Position numbers and translations under genes: made by a program. A stretch of DNA of 5,345 nucleotides from the NCBI GenBank assembly GCA_036491435.1, contig DASXBZ010000127.1:1-5345 (forward strand), written 5' to 3'. The notes under the pieces were generated by a model that did not search any database, was not told where the DNA came from, and saw only the letters and a program-made list of their open reading frames with translations. Source of the DNA: Bog-473 sp036491435. Lineage in GTDB: Bacteria > Actinomycetota > Acidimicrobiia > Acidimicrobiales > RAAP-2. Positions 5,078-5,345 of this stretch are shown here, one piece after another (the first letter of the stretch is position 1; every line of letters starts with the position of its first letter).

Positions 5078-5345
5078 TCAGTCCCGCGGGTCGCCGAGCG
5101 AGGGTGGATTCGTGACCTCGAGCGCGGCGCGGTCCCACCCGCCCAGGTCGGCGGCCGCCTCATAGGTGCTCTGGAGGAACGACAGCAACGCGCCGTCGGG
5201 GTCCTCCGCCTCGCGCACGGCCGTATACGGCAAGAGGAACTCGCCCAACTCCTCGTCGTAGGAGGCCGCGTCCGGCGCGACCGCGCGCGCCGCGAACCCC
5301 GGCGGCTCCGGGTAGGCGTAGGAATAGAACACGCCCTCGTCGGTG
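5078..5345 (-). CDS. DUF5996 family protein, C-terminal part (runs off the right edge)
   Basis: The minus-strand frame is open from the window edge (5344) to TGA at 5080-5078, giving 88 residues that begin TDEGVFYSYAYPEPPGF. The pattern DEGVFYSYAYPEPPGF, ELGEFLLPY-AVR, and DP-ALL-FLQSTYEAAADL-GWDRAALE is what I recognise as the C-terminal end of DUF5996 proteins, which are about 300 residues long and common in Actinobacteria. Their function is unknown to me and I assign none. A GTG at 5332-5330 is not the true start, because the family resemblance continues upstream of it to the edge. The gene is convergent with rpsA with a gap of 22 bp. No membrane segment is visible in this part. Confidence 0.75.
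   Translation of the reverse strand, partial: TDEGVFYSYAYPEPPGFAARAVAPDAASYDEELGEFLLPYTAVREAEDPDGALLSFLQSTYEAAADLGGWDRAALEVTNPPSLGDPRD

Noticed and set aside
1..5345. CRISPR array, tRNA or rRNA gene
   Set aside because: No regularly spaced repeats were seen, and no cloverleaf or rRNA-like segment was recognised on either strand.

Overview
The window looks like chromosomal DNA from a high-GC actinobacterium, most likely the class Acidimicrobiia. Three things point that way. The polA and rpsA genes are neighbours, as in Actinobacteria such as Mycobacterium tuberculosis. The ribosomal protein S1 has four S1 domains and an acidic Ala/Glu-rich tail. The DNA polymerase I carries a motif set (DYDQVELRC, SSDRPNLHNIP, SYGLAYGMEAYGL, NAGIQGLAADIF) that I associate from memory with Acidimicrobiia; this class placement is inference.

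Layout, left to right. Positions 1-53 hold the last 16 codons of an upstream gene, possibly an ANTAR-type response regulator. Positions 64-2793 encode a complete DNA polymerase I (polA) with an intact 5' nuclease domain, a 3'-5' exonuclease-like domain lacking its catalytic residues, and a complete polymerase domain. Positions 2838-2929 form a 92-nt imperfect palindrome that can fold into one long hairpin. Positions 2932-3453 encode an XRE-type helix-turn-helix protein resembling the 'mobile mystery protein A' family, without its usual Fic-domain partner. Positions 3454-3579 are the rpsA promoter/leader region, with two small hairpins. Positions 3580-5055 encode ribosomal protein S1 (rpsA). 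A GC-rich inverted repeat spans the rpsA stop codon. Positions 5078-5345 (minus strand) are the C-terminal part of a DUF5996-like protein convergent with rpsA.

PolA (gap filling, repair) and S1 (mRNA docking on the 30S subunit) are housekeeping genes. The unusual part is the insert between them: a lone antitoxin-like regulator with more relaxed codon use, preceded by a concentric set of inverted repeats sharing one dyad axis at 2883/2884. When folded as RNA, these repeats pair the whole Shine-Dalgarno sequence of the regulator gene and end 2 nt before its start codon. This is either a self-controlled regulatory cassette or the footprint of a mobile palindromic element, and it is the part of the window most worth following up.
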